Part shown: positions 1-9,013 of the stretch, in pieces
Layout: each line of letters begins with the position of its first letter
Numbering within the stretch: the first letter of the stretch is position 1
Assembly (NCBI RefSeq): GCF_009907385.1
Contig: NZ_JAAATR010000112.1
Span: 62,001-126,000 of the forward strand
From: Atlantibacter hermannii
GTDB lineage: Bacteria > Pseudomonadota > Gammaproteobacteria > Enterobacterales > Enterobacteriaceae
Length of the DNA: 64,000 nucleotides
Direction: 5' to 3'
Notes under the pieces: generated by a model
Databases searched by the model: none
The model's input: the letters and a program-made list of their open reading frames with translations, nothing else
What the model was told of the DNA's origin: nothing
Program-made: the position numbers and the translations under genes

Positions 1-888
1 GGTCACGTTGCCCTGCCAGCCGCCGACGCTGACGGCCACGCTGTCGGCATCGCTCAGGGCGATTTTGGCGGCGATGGCGGCGTCCAGCAGCTCACGTTGC
101 AGACGGTTGTCGCTGCGATCGCTGAAGCCAGCCTGCTCGCGCAGCCAGTCGGCTAACAGATGGTCGAAGTCGTCGCCGCCCAGCGCGGAGTCGCCGCCGG
201 TGGAGAGCACTTCAAACACGCCGCGGCTCAGGCGCAGCACGGAAATATCAAAGGTGCCGCCGCCGAGATCGTACACGGCGATCACGCCTTCCTGGCCGGA
301 ATCGAGGCCGTAAGCAATCGCCGCTGCGGTCGGTTCGTTCAGCAGACGCAGCACGTGCAGGCCCGCCAGACGCGCGGCGTCTTTGGTGCCCTGACGCTGG
401 GCGTCGTCGAAGTAAGCCGGAACGGTGATCACCACGCCGTCCAGATCGCCTGCCAGCGCTTCACTGGCGCGTGCGGCCAGCGCTTTCAGGATATCGGCGG
501 AGACGCGGATCGGGTTCAGCAGGCCAGCCGGGGTATCAATCTGCGGCAGGCCGTTGGCGCTGGGCTGCAAATTGTACGGAAGATGGGGGTAGCGCGCCTG
601 GATATCGGCAAGAGATCGGCCCATCAGTCGTTTTACCGAGCTGATGGTATTCACCGGATCGGCGGCCGCCATGGCGCGCGCGTCGAAGCCAATCGTCTGG
701 CCCGACGCCTGATAATTCACCACGGAGGGCAGCAAGTGACGCCCTTCGTGATCCGGCAGGGTTTCCGCCTGCCCACTGCGCACGGTGGCGACCAGGGAAT
801 TGGTGGTGCCTAAGTCGATGCCTGCCGCCAGTCTGCGCTGGTGCGGCGCGGCGCTCAGCCCAGGCTCGCTAATTTGTAATAAGGCCAT
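1..888 (-). CDS. hscA: HscA, Hsp70-type Fe-S chaperone (partial, C-terminus outside window)
   Basis: Specialised Hsp70 that, with HscB, uses ATP to release [2Fe-2S] clusters from the scaffold IscU to acceptor proteins in the cytoplasm. Residues 1-296 are present: the nucleotide-binding domain with the phosphate-1 motif IDLGTTNS (residues 24-31), [11 protein letters not shown] and [11 protein letters not shown]. The substrate-binding half (family length about 616) lies beyond the left edge. The ATG at 888 begins [10 protein letters not shown] as in E. coli. The gene is 15 bases after hscB, so it is the distal part of the isc operon; fdx and iscX would be expected to follow outside the window. 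Confidence 0.96.
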   Translation of the reverse strand, partial: MALLQISEPGLSAAPHQRRLAAGIDLGTTNSLVATVRSGQAETLPDHEGRHLLPSVVNYQASGQTIGFDARAMAAADPVNTISSVKRLMGRSLADIQARYPHLPYNLQPSANGLPQIDTPAGLLNPIRVSADILKALAARASEALAGDLDGVVITVPAYFDDAQRQGTKDAARLAGLHVLRLLNEPTAAAIAYGLDSGQEGVIAVYDLGGGTFDISVLRLSRGVFEVLSTGGDSALGGDDFDHLLADWLREQAGFSDRSDNRLQRELLDAAIAAKIALSDADSVAVSVGGWQGNVT

Positions 889-903
889 GTTTAGCTTCCA
901 GAA

Positions 904-1419
904 TTAAAAACCAAGCAGCTTTTCTTCGAGTTGTTCTGTCTGGTGCTGCAATTTATCAAGAAAACGGAGTTTGCGAACGGTATCCGCCGCCTTTTCCCAC
1001 GCCTGGCTGTCCAGTTCCGCCACCATTTGCTGATGACGCGCACGGTACAGCGCCTGAATGCGCGTGGTAAAACCCGCCAGGCGGTTTTCATCGCCGGCGC
1101 GTTCAATCTCGTCGAGCTCTTCACGCAGCTCCAGCTGTTCCATCAAAAACGCGGTATCGCGCACCGTGTGCTGTTCATTGGCCAGATCGAAACCGTGCAG
1201 CGAAAGCATGTATTCCGCGCGGTTAAGCGGATGGCGCAGCGTTTGCCAGGCCTGATTGATGGTCGCGGATTGCTGGAGCGCGGCCAGTTGGTCGGCCTGA
1301 GGGTGGCTGGCGAATTTATCGGGATGGAACTGGCGTTGCAGATCCTGGTAGCGCGCTGACAGCGCAGTCATATCAATCGCGTAGCCAACCGGCAAACCAA
1401 AGAGGGTGAAGTAATCCAT
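904..1419 (-). CDS. hscB: HscB, J-domain co-chaperone for Fe-S assembly
   Basis: Type III DnaJ-like protein of 171 aa that delivers IscU to HscA and stimulates its ATPase. The J domain carries the HPD tripeptide at residues 32-34, and the C-terminal helices (REELDEIE region) are the IscU-binding part. I chose the ATG at 1419 ([10 protein letters not shown]) because this gives exactly the family length; an in-frame ATG 14 codons upstream would add residues not found in E. coli HscB. It lies between iscA and hscA in the canonical isc order. The 145-base gap to iscA is larger than other gaps in the operon. Confidence 0.95.
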   Translation of the reverse strand: MDYFTLFGLPVGYAIDMTALSARYQDLQRQFHPDKFASHPQADQLAALQQSATINQAWQTLRHPLNRAEYMLSLHGFDLANEQHTVRDTAFLMEQLELREELDEIERAGDENRLAGFTTRIQALYRARHQQMVAELDSQAWEKAADTVRKLRFLDKLQHQTEQLEEKLLGF

Positions 1420-1564
1420 AACGTTCTCAGGGTAATACCCACATACGCAATAACGCGACAACCCGGTTCAATGAACTGCCCCGGCGCGCGTTATTGAGAA
1501 AGCAGGTATGGCATGGTTTTCTACTCTTCCGCGCCCAGCCGGACGCGGAAGGTCATTGCGGGAA

Positions 1565-1888
1565 CTACACGTTGAAGCTTTCGCCGCAGCCACACTCGTC
1601 TTTGACGTTCGGGTTGGTGAATTTAAACCCTTCGTTAAGGCCTTCTTTGACGAAATCTAACTGCGTACCATCCAGGAATTGCAGGCTCTTGCCGTCGATC
1701 ACCACTTTAACGCCTTTGTCTTCGAACACGGTGTCTTCCGCCTGAGGCGCATCCACGAATTCCAGCACATACGCCATGCCGGAGCAGCCGGAGGTCCGAA
1801 CGCCGAGACGCAGGCCAAAGCCTTTACCCCGGTTGGTCAGAAAAGTATTCACGCGCGCAGCAGCGCTTTCGCTAAGGGTAATCGACAT
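1565..1888 (-). CDS. iscA: IscA, A-type Fe-S carrier protein
   Basis: A-type carrier of 107 aa that binds iron or a cluster and passes it to apo-proteins, mainly under aerobic conditions. The three conserved cysteines are at positions 35, 99 and 101 (SGCSGMAY and ECGCGESF). Length and both termini match the family exactly. It is 24 bases downstream of iscU in the same transcript. Confidence 0.97.
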   Translation of the reverse strand: MSITLSESAAARVNTFLTNRGKGFGLRLGVRTSGCSGMAYVLEFVDAPQAEDTVFEDKGVKVVIDGKSLQFLDGTQLDFVKEGLNEGFKFTNPNVKDECGCGESFNV

Positions 1889-1912
1889 ACAACAACCTCA
1901 ATTCATCAATGA

Positions 1913-2299
1913 TTATTTAGCTTCACGTTTGCTTTTGTAATCCGCAATGGCCGCTTTGATAGCGTCTTCTGCCAGGATTGAGCAGTGAATTTTAACCGGC
2001 GGCAGTTCCAGCTCCTCGGCGATATCGGTGTTCTTGATCGCCTGGGCTTCGTCCAGGCTCTTGCCTTTCACCCACTCGGTGATCAGGGAGCTGGAGGCGA
2101 TGGCGGAACCGCAGCCGTAGGTTTTGAAACGCGCGTCTTCGATAATACCGTCATTGTTGACTTTAATCTGCAACTTCATGACGTCGCCACAGGCCGGGGC
2201 GCCAACCATGCCGCTGCCGACTGAGTCGTCGCTGTTGTCGAAGGAGCCGACGTTGCGCGGATTTTCGTAATGATCGATAACTTTTTCGCTGTATGCCAT
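1913..2299 (-). CDS. iscU: IscU, Fe-S cluster assembly scaffold
   Basis: Scaffold of 128 aa on which IscS-derived sulfur and iron are built into a [2Fe-2S] cluster. Ligands Cys37, Cys63, His105 and Cys106 are all present, and the HscA recognition motif LPPVK is at residues 99-103. The gene is 28 bases after iscS and is conserved over its whole length, so it should be functional. It acts with IscS upstream and HscB/HscA downstream. Confidence 0.97.
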   Translation of the reverse strand: MAYSEKVIDHYENPRNVGSFDNSDDSVGSGMVGAPACGDVMKLQIKVNNDGIIEDARFKTYGCGSAIASSSLITEWVKGKSLDEAQAIKNTDIAEELELPPVKIHCSILAEDAIKAAIADYKSKREAK

Positions 2300-2327
2300 G
2301 TTGATGTTCTCCAGAAATCTTGTCGAA

Positions 2328-3542
2328 TTAGTGGTGCGCCCACTCGATGCTGTTCAGATCCACGCCCTGCTTGAACATTTCCCACAGCGGAGAAAGGTCG
2401 CGCAGACGGCCAATCGATTTGCGAACCAGCTCGATGGTGTAGTCGATCTCTTCGACCGTAGTGAAACGTCCCAGAGAGAAACGGATCGAGCTGTGCGCCA
2501 GTTCGTCGTTCATCCCCAGCGCGCGCAGCACATAAGACGGTTCAAGGCTTGCAGAGGTGCAGGCTGAACCGGACGATACCGCCAGATCCTTGAGCGCCAT
2601 AATCAGCGACTCGCCCTCAACATAGTTAAAGCTCACGTTCAGAATGGTCGGAACGCCCTGCTCCAGATCGCCATTCAGATACACTTCTTCGATATCTTTG
2701 ATGCCGTTCCACAGACGCAGACGCAGGCCGCGCAGGCGTTCCATTTCGCTCGCCATCTCTTCTTTGGCGATGCGGTAGGCTTCGCCCATACCGACGATCT
2801 GGTGAACCGGCAGCGTACCGGACCGCATGCCGCGCTCGTGACCGCCGCCGTGCATCTGCGCTTCGATACGGATACGCGGTTTACGACGCACGTACAGGCC
2901 GCCGATGCCTTTCGGACCGTAGATTTTATGACCGGAGAAGGACATCAGGTCGACTTTCAGCTTGCTCAGGTCGACAGGCAGTTTGCCGACGCTCTGGGTG
3001 GCGTCTACGTGGAAAATAATCCCGCGCGCACGGCACAGTTCGCCGATGGTGTCGATATCCTGCACTACGCCGATTTCGTTGTTCACGTGCATGATGGACA
3101 CCAGGATGGTGTCGTCACGCATCGCGGCTTCAAGCGCTTTCAGGTCGATAATGCCGTTGCTCTGCGGAGACAGATAGGTCACCTCGAAGCCTTCGCGCTC
3201 GAGCTGACGGCAGGTATCCAGCACCGCTTTGTGTTCGGTTTTACAGGTGATGATGTGCTTGCCTTTTTTCTGATAGAAGTTGGCCGCACCTTTGATCGCC
3301 AGGTTATCGGATTCGGTCGCGCCGGAGGTGAAAACAATTTCACGCGGGTCCGCGCCCAGCAGGTCCGCAATATGATTGCGGGCGACGTCTACCGCCTCTT
3401 CCGCCTGCCAGCCGAAACGGTGTGAACGGGACGCCGGGTTACCGAAGATCCCATCCATAGTCATATGTTGCAGCATTTTCTCGGCGACGCGCGGGTCTAC
3501 CGGTGTAGTCGCAGAGTAGTCGAGGTAAATCGGTAATTTCAT
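2328..3542 (-). CDS. iscS: IscS, cysteine desulfurase
   Basis: PLP-dependent homodimer of 404 aa that converts L-cysteine to alanine and a persulfide, feeding Fe-S assembly and sulfur transfer for thiamine, molybdopterin and tRNA thiolation. The PLP lysine is K206 (SGHKIYGP) and the mobile-loop catalytic cysteine is C328 (SSGSACTS). Length equals the E. coli enzyme. It is the first structural gene after iscR with a 117-base spacer, the region where the E. coli transcript is subject to RyhB-dependent differential decay (family knowledge, not visible here). Confidence 0.97.
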   Translation of the reverse strand: MKLPIYLDYSATTPVDPRVAEKMLQHMTMDGIFGNPASRSHRFGWQAEEAVDVARNHIADLLGADPREIVFTSGATESDNLAIKGAANFYQKKGKHIITCKTEHKAVLDTCRQLEREGFEVTYLSPQSNGIIDLKALEAAMRDDTILVSIMHVNNEIGVVQDIDTIGELCRARGIIFHVDATQSVGKLPVDLSKLKVDLMSFSGHKIYGPKGIGGLYVRRKPRIRIEAQMHGGGHERGMRSGTLPVHQIVGMGEAYRIAKEEMASEMERLRGLRLRLWNGIKDIEEVYLNGDLEQGVPTILNVSFNYVEGESLIMALKDLAVSSGSACTSASLEPSYVLRALGMNDELAHSSIRFSLGRFTTVEEIDYTIELVRKSIGRLRDLSPLWEMFKQGVDLNSIEWAHH

Positions 3543-3659
3543 TGCTCTTAAGCTCCGTACATCTCAAATGCTCTGAATCAGGCAACCGGCGGGATGTATG
3601 CCGAAGGCGGCAGGGGGAAATGAATCCACCCTGGCCTGATTCCGATAAAACTTTTTTAG

Positions 3660-4148
3660 TTATGCGCGCAGTTTTACGTTAATGGCATCCTGTGCGCGGG
3701 CCGGGCGATGCGCTTCGGTATGTTGCCGGCCTGACACGTCGAGTACTTCCTGGTTGTTAACCAGTTCACCCAAAGTAATGTTGTTCAGAAAATCGGTCAG
3801 ACGATCGCTCAGGTCGCGCCACAGTGCGTGTGTTAAGCACTTGTCGCCGCCCTGACAGCCGCCTTTGCCCTGACAACGGGTCGCGTCAACCGACTCGTCA
3901 ACAGCACTGATCACTTCACCTACCGCGATGGCGCTGGGATCTTTACCTAACAGGTAGCCGCCGCCTGGACCACGCACGCTCGACACCAGTCCGTTTTTGC
4001 GCAGACGGGAGAAGAGTTGCTCCAGATAGGAGAGTGAAATACCCTGTCGTTCTGAGATATCAGCCAACGGTACCGGACCCGCTTCGGAGTTAAGTGCAAC
4101 GTCCAGCATTGCGGTCACGGCATAACGCCCTTTTGATGTCAGTCTCAT
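3660..4148 (-). CDS. iscR: IscR, [2Fe-2S]-sensing Rrf2-family regulator
   Basis: Rrf2-type regulator of 162 aa. With a cluster bound it represses its own isc promoter at type 1 sites; without the cluster it activates other genes such as suf. The winged-helix domain fills roughly residues 1-80. The cluster ligands C92, C98, C104 and H107 are all present ([16 protein letters not shown]). It is the first gene of iscRSUA-hscBA, and two type 1-like operators lie directly upstream, so autorepression is expected. Confidence 0.97.
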   Translation of the reverse strand: MRLTSKGRYAVTAMLDVALNSEAGPVPLADISERQGISLSYLEQLFSRLRKNGLVSSVRGPGGGYLLGKDPSAIAVGEVISAVDESVDATRCQGKGGCQGGDKCLTHALWRDLSDRLTDFLNNITLGELVNNQEVLDVSGRQHTEAHRPARAQDAINVKLRA

Positions 4149-4232
4149 GTCTTACTTAACCTCAACGTCGCCCCTCGAAGCGGGGGTGTTTATTTTTAAA
4201 GTGGGGTGTTGCATAGCAGGCGCAAGTCTGAC

Positions 4233-4282
4233 ATTCCTGAGTAAATTGGTCAACTATTTACCTGAGTAATTTACTCAAGTAT
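4233..4282 (-). promoter_or_regulatory. Tandem IscR type 1 operators and iscR promoter region
   Basis: Two adjacent 25-base elements (4233-4257 and 4258-4282), read on the minus strand, fit the IscR type 1 consensus ATASYYGACTRWWWYAGTCRRSTAT with about three mismatches each. The first contains TTGACC, which serves as the -35 element in the E. coli iscR promoter. The second overlaps the last codons and stop of trmJ, which runs in the same direction. The match is seen in the sequence; binding is inferred from E. coli. Confidence 0.85.
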
Positions 4283-5018
4283 TCGGGTCTTTTTTATGCG
4301 TACTGTCAATGGACGCCAGCATGCCGCGCAGGATGTTAAGTTCCTGACTTTCCGGGCGTGCGCGGGTAAACAGGCGGCGTAATTTGTTCATCACCTGGCC
4401 GGGATGGTTGGCGCGGATAAAGCCGGTGTTGAGCAATACCTGCTCCAAATGACCGTAAAAACGCTCTAAATCATCCACCAGCGGATACGGCGCCTCTTCG
4501 CTTTCAATCGCTGCGGTTTGTTGCTGCTCAACTGCCAGCCAGGCCATCCGAACTTCATAGGCGATCACCTGTACCGCCATCGCCAGGTTCAGCGAGCTGT
4601 ATTCGGGATTGGCGGCAATCGCCACGTGATAATGGCACTTTTGCAGTTCGTCATTGGTTAAGCCAACACGCTCGCGGCCAAACACCAGCGCGACCGGCGC
4701 GTGGGCGGCTTCAGAAACGCTTTTCAAACCGCATTCGCGCGGATCGAGCATGGGCCACGGGAGCGTTCGAGAACGGGCGCTGGTGCCAACCACCAGGCTA
4801 CAACCGGACAGCGCTTCATCGAGCGTATCAACGATAGTGGCGTTGCCGATCACATCACTGGCACCGGCCGCCAGGGCAATGGCCTGAGAGTCGGGTTTTA
4901 CCAGCGGGTTAACCAGCCAGAGATTGGTAAGGCCCATGGTTTTCATGGCGCGGGCGACAGAGCCCATGTTGCCGGTGTGAGAGGTCTCCACCAGCACGAT
5001 ACGAATGTTTTGCAGCAT
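4275..5018 (-). CDS. trmJ: TrmJ, tRNA (Cm32/Um32) 2'-O-methyltransferase
   Basis: SPOUT-fold methyltransferase of 247 aa that uses SAM to methylate the ribose of residue 32 in several tRNAs. The N-terminal SpoU-like domain is recognisable by [13 protein letters not shown] (residues about 14-26), [11 protein letters not shown] and the knot segment [15 protein letters not shown]; a C-terminal extension of about 80 residues is typical of TrmJ. It lies upstream of iscR as in E. coli and diverges from suhB. Its 3' end overlaps the distal IscR operator, so its transcripts could read into the isc operon. Confidence 0.94.
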   Translation of the reverse strand: MLQNIRIVLVETSHTGNMGSVARAMKTMGLTNLWLVNPLVKPDSQAIALAAGASDVIGNATIVDTLDEALSGCSLVVGTSARSRTLPWPMLDPRECGLKSVSEAAHAPVALVFGRERVGLTNDELQKCHYHVAIAANPEYSSLNLAMAVQVIAYEVRMAWLAVEQQQTAAIESEEAPYPLVDDLERFYGHLEQVLLNTGFIRANHPGQVMNKLRRLFTRARPESQELNILRGMLASIDSTHKKDPNT

Positions 5019-5066
5019 AGCGAACCGACACGATGTAATAATATGTCGCTATCCTATCATAAACCT

Positions 5067-5095
5067 GAGACATAATCCGATCTCCCTGCTATACT
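5067..5095 (+). promoter_or_regulatory. Probable suhB sigma-70 promoter
   Basis: GAGACA (5067-5072) and TATACT (5090-5095) are separated by 17 bases, with a GC-rich stretch after the -10 and the suhB start 46 bases further on. The hexamers match the consensus at 4 of 6 and 5 of 6 positions. Confidence 0.6.
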
Positions 5096-5140
5096 GCGCG
5101 CCGATTTCCCCGTTCTTTAACATCCAGTGAGAGATACCTG

Positions 5141-5944
5141 ATGCATCCGATGCTCAACATCGCCGTGCGTGCTGCGCGCAAGGCCGGAAACTTTATCGCC
5201 AAAAACTACGAAACGCCGGACGCCGTAGAAACCAGCCAGAAAGGCAGCAACGATTTTGTGACTAACGTGGATAAAGGCGCTGAGCGCATTATCATCGACA
5301 CCATCCGCCAGTCTTACCCGCAACACACCATCATTACCGAAGAAAGCGGCGAACACGAAGGCACCGACCAGGATGTACAATGGGTTATCGATCCGCTGGA
5401 TGGCACCACCAACTTCGTTAAACGCCTCCCCCATTTTTCCGTTTCCATTGCCGTACGCGTGAAAGGCCGTACTGAAGTGGCTGTGGTTTACGATCCGATG
5501 CGCAATGAACTGTTCACCGCAACCCGCGGCCAGGGCGCACAGCTCAACGGGTATCGTCTGCGCGGCAGCAACGCTCGCGATCTGGATGGCACCATTCTGG
5601 CGACCGGCTTCCCGTTCAAAGCCAAACAGCACTCCGCCGCCTATATCAATATCGTCGGCAAACTGTTTACCCAGTGCGCCGACTTCCGCCGCACCGGTTC
5701 CGCTGCGCTGGACCTGGCCTATGTGGCGGCGGGCCGCGTTGACGGTTTCTTCGAAATCAACCTGAAGCCGTGGGACTTCGCCGGCGGCGAACTGCTGGTG
5801 CGTGAAGCGGGCGGTCTGGTGTGTGATTTCACCGGCGGCCACAACTACATCATGACCGGCAACCTGGTGGCGGGTAATCCACGCGTGGTGAAAGCCATGC
5901 TGGCCACCATGCGTGAAGAACTGAGCGACGCCCTGAAGCGTTAA
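5141..5944 (+). CDS. suhB: SuhB, inositol-1-monophosphatase / Nus-factor
   Basis: Mg2+-dependent inositol monophosphatase of 267 aa. In E. coli its more important role is as part of the rRNA antitermination complex with NusA/B/E/G. The metal-binding residues are present: E67 (TEESG), then D84 and D87 in WVIDPLDGTTNF; a second metal site is KPWDFAGGELL. Length matches the family. It diverges from trmJ and is followed by a strong hairpin terminator shared with the convergent exporter gene. Confidence 0.97.
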   Translation: MHPMLNIAVRAARKAGNFIAKNYETPDAVETSQKGSNDFVTNVDKGAERIIIDTIRQSYPQHTIITEESGEHEGTDQDVQWVIDPLDGTTNFVKRLPHFSVSIAVRVKGRTEVAVVYDPMRNELFTATRGQGAQLNGYRLRGSNARDLDGTILATGFPFKAKQHSAAYINIVGKLFTQCADFRRTGSAALDLAYVAAGRVDGFFEINLKPWDFAGGELLVREAGGLVCDFTGGHNYIMTGNLVAGNPRVVKAMLATMREELSDALKR

Positions 5945-5964
5945 TCGGTTTGCCGAATAAAAAA

Positions 5965-5993
5965 ATGCCCTGTCCCGACAGGGCATTTTTGTT
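5965..5993. terminator. Bidirectional terminator between suhB and the NicO gene
   Basis: ATGCCCTGTCCCGACAGGGCAT forms a stem (5965-5986) with a T run on the plus side and an A run on the other side, so it can end both suhB and the convergent exporter gene. Confidence 0.85.
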
Positions 5994-6973
5994 TAGAAGG
6001 GCCGGAGTCCGCCGCCCGGCGGCTGGGCGCTGAGCCACATAATTACTGCCGCCAGAATCAGGATCGCCCCGCCTGCTAACGCCAGCGTGGTCCAGCCCAC
6101 CTGCCGCCAGAGCGCGGGGGGTTTATTGCCGCTCAACCGGATTGCCAGGGTTCGGAAGCTGTGCACCAGCAGCGCCAGCGAGGAAAGGGTTAATGAGGTC
6201 CCTGCCGCCATCGCCAGCGCCGATGCAATCCCCCAGCCGAACACGCCAATCACTTTGCTGAACAGCAGTACCATAATCGCCCCGGAACAGGGGCGCATCC
6301 CCATAGAGAGAATAATCATCAGGCGCGCGCGCCAGTCGTCGCCCTGCTCCAGTTGCTGCGGGCTGGGGAGATGCTGATGCCCGCAGCCGCAGTGTTCACT
6401 GTGAACGTGATGCGGAGTGAAGGCGCTGAATTTGGGGCGGCGCAGTAATCCGCGCAGTCGGTTAACCGCCCGCCAGCACAGCATGATGCCCAGTACGCCC
6501 ACCAGCAGAAAACTGCCCTTCTCCAGCCAGAAACTGCTCAGGTGCAACTGCCGGGCGGGCAAAGCCAGCAGCGACAGCACCACGACCACCAGACCAATCG
6601 CCACCAGCCCTTGCAGGAGCGATGAGGCAAACGTCAGCCCTAAGCTGGATTTAAGTTTTGACGGATGAGTCGCCAGCCAGGTGGTAATCACCACTTTACC
6701 GTGGCCCGGCCCCAGGGCATGAAGTACGCCATACACAAAACTAAACAACAGTAGCGCCCCACCCGCCTGGCTGGGATTTTCCGCGACGCGTTTCAGCAGC
6801 GCGCTCAGTTCCAGATTAACGCTGCGCTGCCAGAGGATGCTTTGCATCATCAGGCGCGGCCAGTGTTGCCAGAGCAGTAGCCCGCCAACGCTCGCCAGCA
6901 GAGAAAACAGGCCCAGCGGCCATAACTGTAACCAGCGTCGCGCGGGTTTCGGCGTTGAAAACACTACTGACAT
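5993..6973 (-). CDS. NicO/RcnA-family nickel-cobalt transporter
   Basis: Integral membrane protein of 326 aa in the NicO/RcnA group, whose characterised members export Ni2+ or Co2+. Several hydrophobic segments are visible, with the family motif HALGPGHGKVV (residues about 86-96) and a second-half motif MGMRPCSGAIMVL. Between them is a metal-binding-like loop rich in His and Cys (HHVHSEHCGCGHQH, about residues 187-200). It overlaps the upstream DUF1007 gene by 10 bases, so the two are probably translated together. E. coli has yfhR here instead. The metal is inferred; a role in Zn2+ transport cannot be excluded. Confidence 0.85.
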   Translation of the reverse strand: MSVVFSTPKPARRWLQLWPLGLFSLLASVGGLLLWQHWPRLMMQSILWQRSVNLELSALLKRVAENPSQAGGALLLFSFVYGVLHALGPGHGKVVITTWLATHPSKLKSSLGLTFASSLLQGLVAIGLVVVVLSLLALPARQLHLSSFWLEKGSFLLVGVLGIMLCWRAVNRLRGLLRRPKFSAFTPHHVHSEHCGCGHQHLPSPQQLEQGDDWRARLMIILSMGMRPCSGAIMVLLFSKVIGVFGWGIASALAMAAGTSLTLSSLALLVHSFRTLAIRLSGNKPPALWRQVGWTTLALAGGAILILAAVIMWLSAQPPGGGLRPF

Positions 6974-7611
6974 TGCAACTCAACCTTCTGGGCAAATTGT
7001 TTCCCCAACTCCATATCCTCCGGCGGCGCGTCTTCTTTATCAAGCGACAGCGCGAAGGCCTGAGTATCCGCCGTGGGCGTCGGGGTGGTCATCGTGAGTT
7101 TACACTGACCGGCGAGTGCGGCGGGCAGCGTGACGTCACGGGTCGCTTCGTAGCTCATGTCGACATAATAAGTCGGGTCAAAGGTCGAGATGCTGTAGCG
7201 CTGCCCGGCCAGCGGCTGCGGCGTTGTCAGCGGCAGGATAAACGTCAGTACCGCCTGATGCCCCTCCCGCGCCATGCCGTATTCCGGGGGCACCGGCAAA
7301 AAGGTCACCTTTTTGCCGTCGTGCCACACTTCGGTGAAGTAGTGCTGCCCAATAACATTCGCCATGACCTCCGCCGCCAGCTTTTTCCAGATCTCCGATC
7401 CGGGTTTGGCGTCCCCGGCGTCATACAACAGGTCGGCTGATGTGATCTCATCCATCACCCAGCGCATATGCAGACCGGTGAATTGGCCGTCCCTTTCGAT
7501 AATTTGCGTTTTCAGGGTAATAAAACTGTGGGGATGCGCAAAGCCCGGCGCCGCGCAAACGAGCGTCAGCAGCGGCAAAGCGGGCAATATCCTTAACATC
7601 GTTGGGCGCAT
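6964..7611 (-). CDS. DUF1007-family periplasmic protein
   Basis: Protein of 215 aa with a clear signal peptide ending in APGFA, so the mature form begins HPHSF, a His-rich N-terminus that could bind metal. Members of DUF1007 are commonly found beside NicO-type transporters and their biochemical role is unknown. I chose the ATG at 7611 because GGAAGAG lies at the right distance upstream; an ATG 15 codons earlier lacks this and would bury the signal peptide. It is first in a two-gene operon with the transporter. A periplasmic metal-binding partner is an inference. Confidence 0.8.
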   Translation of the reverse strand: MRPTMLRILPALPLLTLVCAAPGFAHPHSFITLKTQIIERDGQFTGLHMRWVMDEITSADLLYDAGDAKPGSEIWKKLAAEVMANVIGQHYFTEVWHDGKKVTFLPVPPEYGMAREGHQAVLTFILPLTTPQPLAGQRYSISTFDPTYYVDMSYEATRDVTLPAALAGQCKLTMTTPTPTADTQAFALSLDKEDAPPEDMELGKQFAQKVELQCQ

Positions 7612-7735
7612 TATCTCTTCCGTATAAAAAATCTGTGAGCCAGACAGGATTAACAAATGAAAGTCCAGACCCGTTCTAACGATAGCTCATACTTTAACTA
7701 CGCTTAGCTTTGATTAACCTAACTGGAACTTTTGG

Positions 7736-9013
7736 ATGATGACACAGATTTGTTCGCCGCCATCCGTGCTTTCCAGTCCGCAGCGCCGCTGCCAGATGCT
7801 GTTGATGCTCTATTTACCCGGCACCGTGACGCCGGAATTAATCGGGCAACTCAACGGCGTTGATGGTGGCATCGCCCGTCAGGATATCGTTGAAACCAGT
7901 TCTGAGATCCAGCGCTACCACCGGCTTTCAATTATGACCCACCCCGACGGCAGCTACCGGATTGAAGGCGCGCCACTCGATCGCCGGCTTTGCCTGCTCC
8001 ACTGGCTGCGTCGCGCTATGCGCTTGTGCCCCCATTTTGTGCAACAGCATTTTACCCCGACGCTGAAAACCGAACTCCGGCAGCGCGGCATTCCCGTCGC
8101 GTGCTATGACGATACGAATTTACACGCGCTGGTCAACCTTTGCGGACGTCGGCTTAACCGACAGTTTGAATCGCGCGATACCCAATTCCTGCGGCTGTTC
8201 CTGCAATATTGCCTGATGGAGCAGCATGCCGGTCAGTCGCCGGGCTTTAACGAAGTGCAAAATGTCTGGACCGCCCAGCGAGCGGAATATCTGGCGGCGC
8301 AGGAGATTATGCGCCACTGGCAGCGCCGGGTGCCGGTGCCGCCGCATCAGGATGAACAGTTATTTCTGGCGCTGATGTTTATGATGCTGCGCGTGCCGGA
8401 CCCGCTGAAAGACAATCAGCCGCAGGATATTCAGCTGCGGCTGGCGGTGGCGGAGCTGATTAACGCGTTTCGCAATCTTTCCGGCATGGCTTTCAGCGAT
8501 GAAACCGGCCTGGCGGCGCAGCTGTATGTCCATCTCGCCCAGGCGTTGGACCGCTGCCTGTTCGGTATCGGCATTGATAACGCGCTTCCGGAGGAGATTA
8601 CCCGGCTGTATCCGCGCCTGATGCGCACCACCCGCGAGGCCTGCGCCCGGCTTGAAACGCACTATGGCATCCAGTTTTCTGATGAAGAGATTGGCTTGAT
8701 CGCCATTATTTTTGGCGCATGGCTGATGCAGGAGAGCGATATCCAGGAGAAGCAGGTATTGCTGCTGACCGGCAATGACCGACAGCTGGAGGAGCAGATT
8801 GAGCATCAGCTACGGGAATTAACGCTGCTGCCGCTGAATATCAAATACCTGTCGGTACATACGTTTCAGAAAGAAGGCGCATCGAAGGAGGTGGCGTTGA
8901 TTATTACCCCTTACCATACTTCGCTACCGCTCTTCTCCGCGCCGCTGATCCACGCCACGCTGCCGCTGGGGGAAAACCAGCAGCAGCGTATTCGTGAAAT
9001 TCTGGAAAATTAA
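7736..9013 (+). CDS. csiE: CsiE, stationary-phase-inducible PRD-containing protein
   Basis: Protein of 425 aa matching E. coli CsiE (426 aa) end to end. Two PRD-like segments in the middle and second half (around LYVHLAQALDRCLFGIGIDN and YGIQFSDEEIGLIAIIFGAWL) resemble those of BglG-type antiterminators, but a recognisable RNA-binding CAT domain is not evident. E. coli csiE is induced in stationary phase under RpoS and cAMP-CRP; its function is unknown. The 3' end overlaps the convergent hcaT by 4 bases. Confidence 0.93.
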   Translation: MMTQICSPPSVLSSPQRRCQMLLMLYLPGTVTPELIGQLNGVDGGIARQDIVETSSEIQRYHRLSIMTHPDGSYRIEGAPLDRRLCLLHWLRRAMRLCPHFVQQHFTPTLKTELRQRGIPVACYDDTNLHALVNLCGRRLNRQFESRDTQFLRLFLQYCLMEQHAGQSPGFNEVQNVWTAQRAEYLAAQEIMRHWQRRVPVPPHQDEQLFLALMFMMLRVPDPLKDNQPQDIQLRLAVAELINAFRNLSGMAFSDETGLAAQLYVHLAQALDRCLFGIGIDNALPEEITRLYPRLMRTTREACARLETHYGIQFSDEEIGLIAIIFGAWLMQESDIQEKQVLLLTGNDRQLEEQIEHQLRELTLLPLNIKYLSVHTFQKEGASKEVALIITPYHTSLPLFSAPLIHATLPLGENQQQRIREILEN

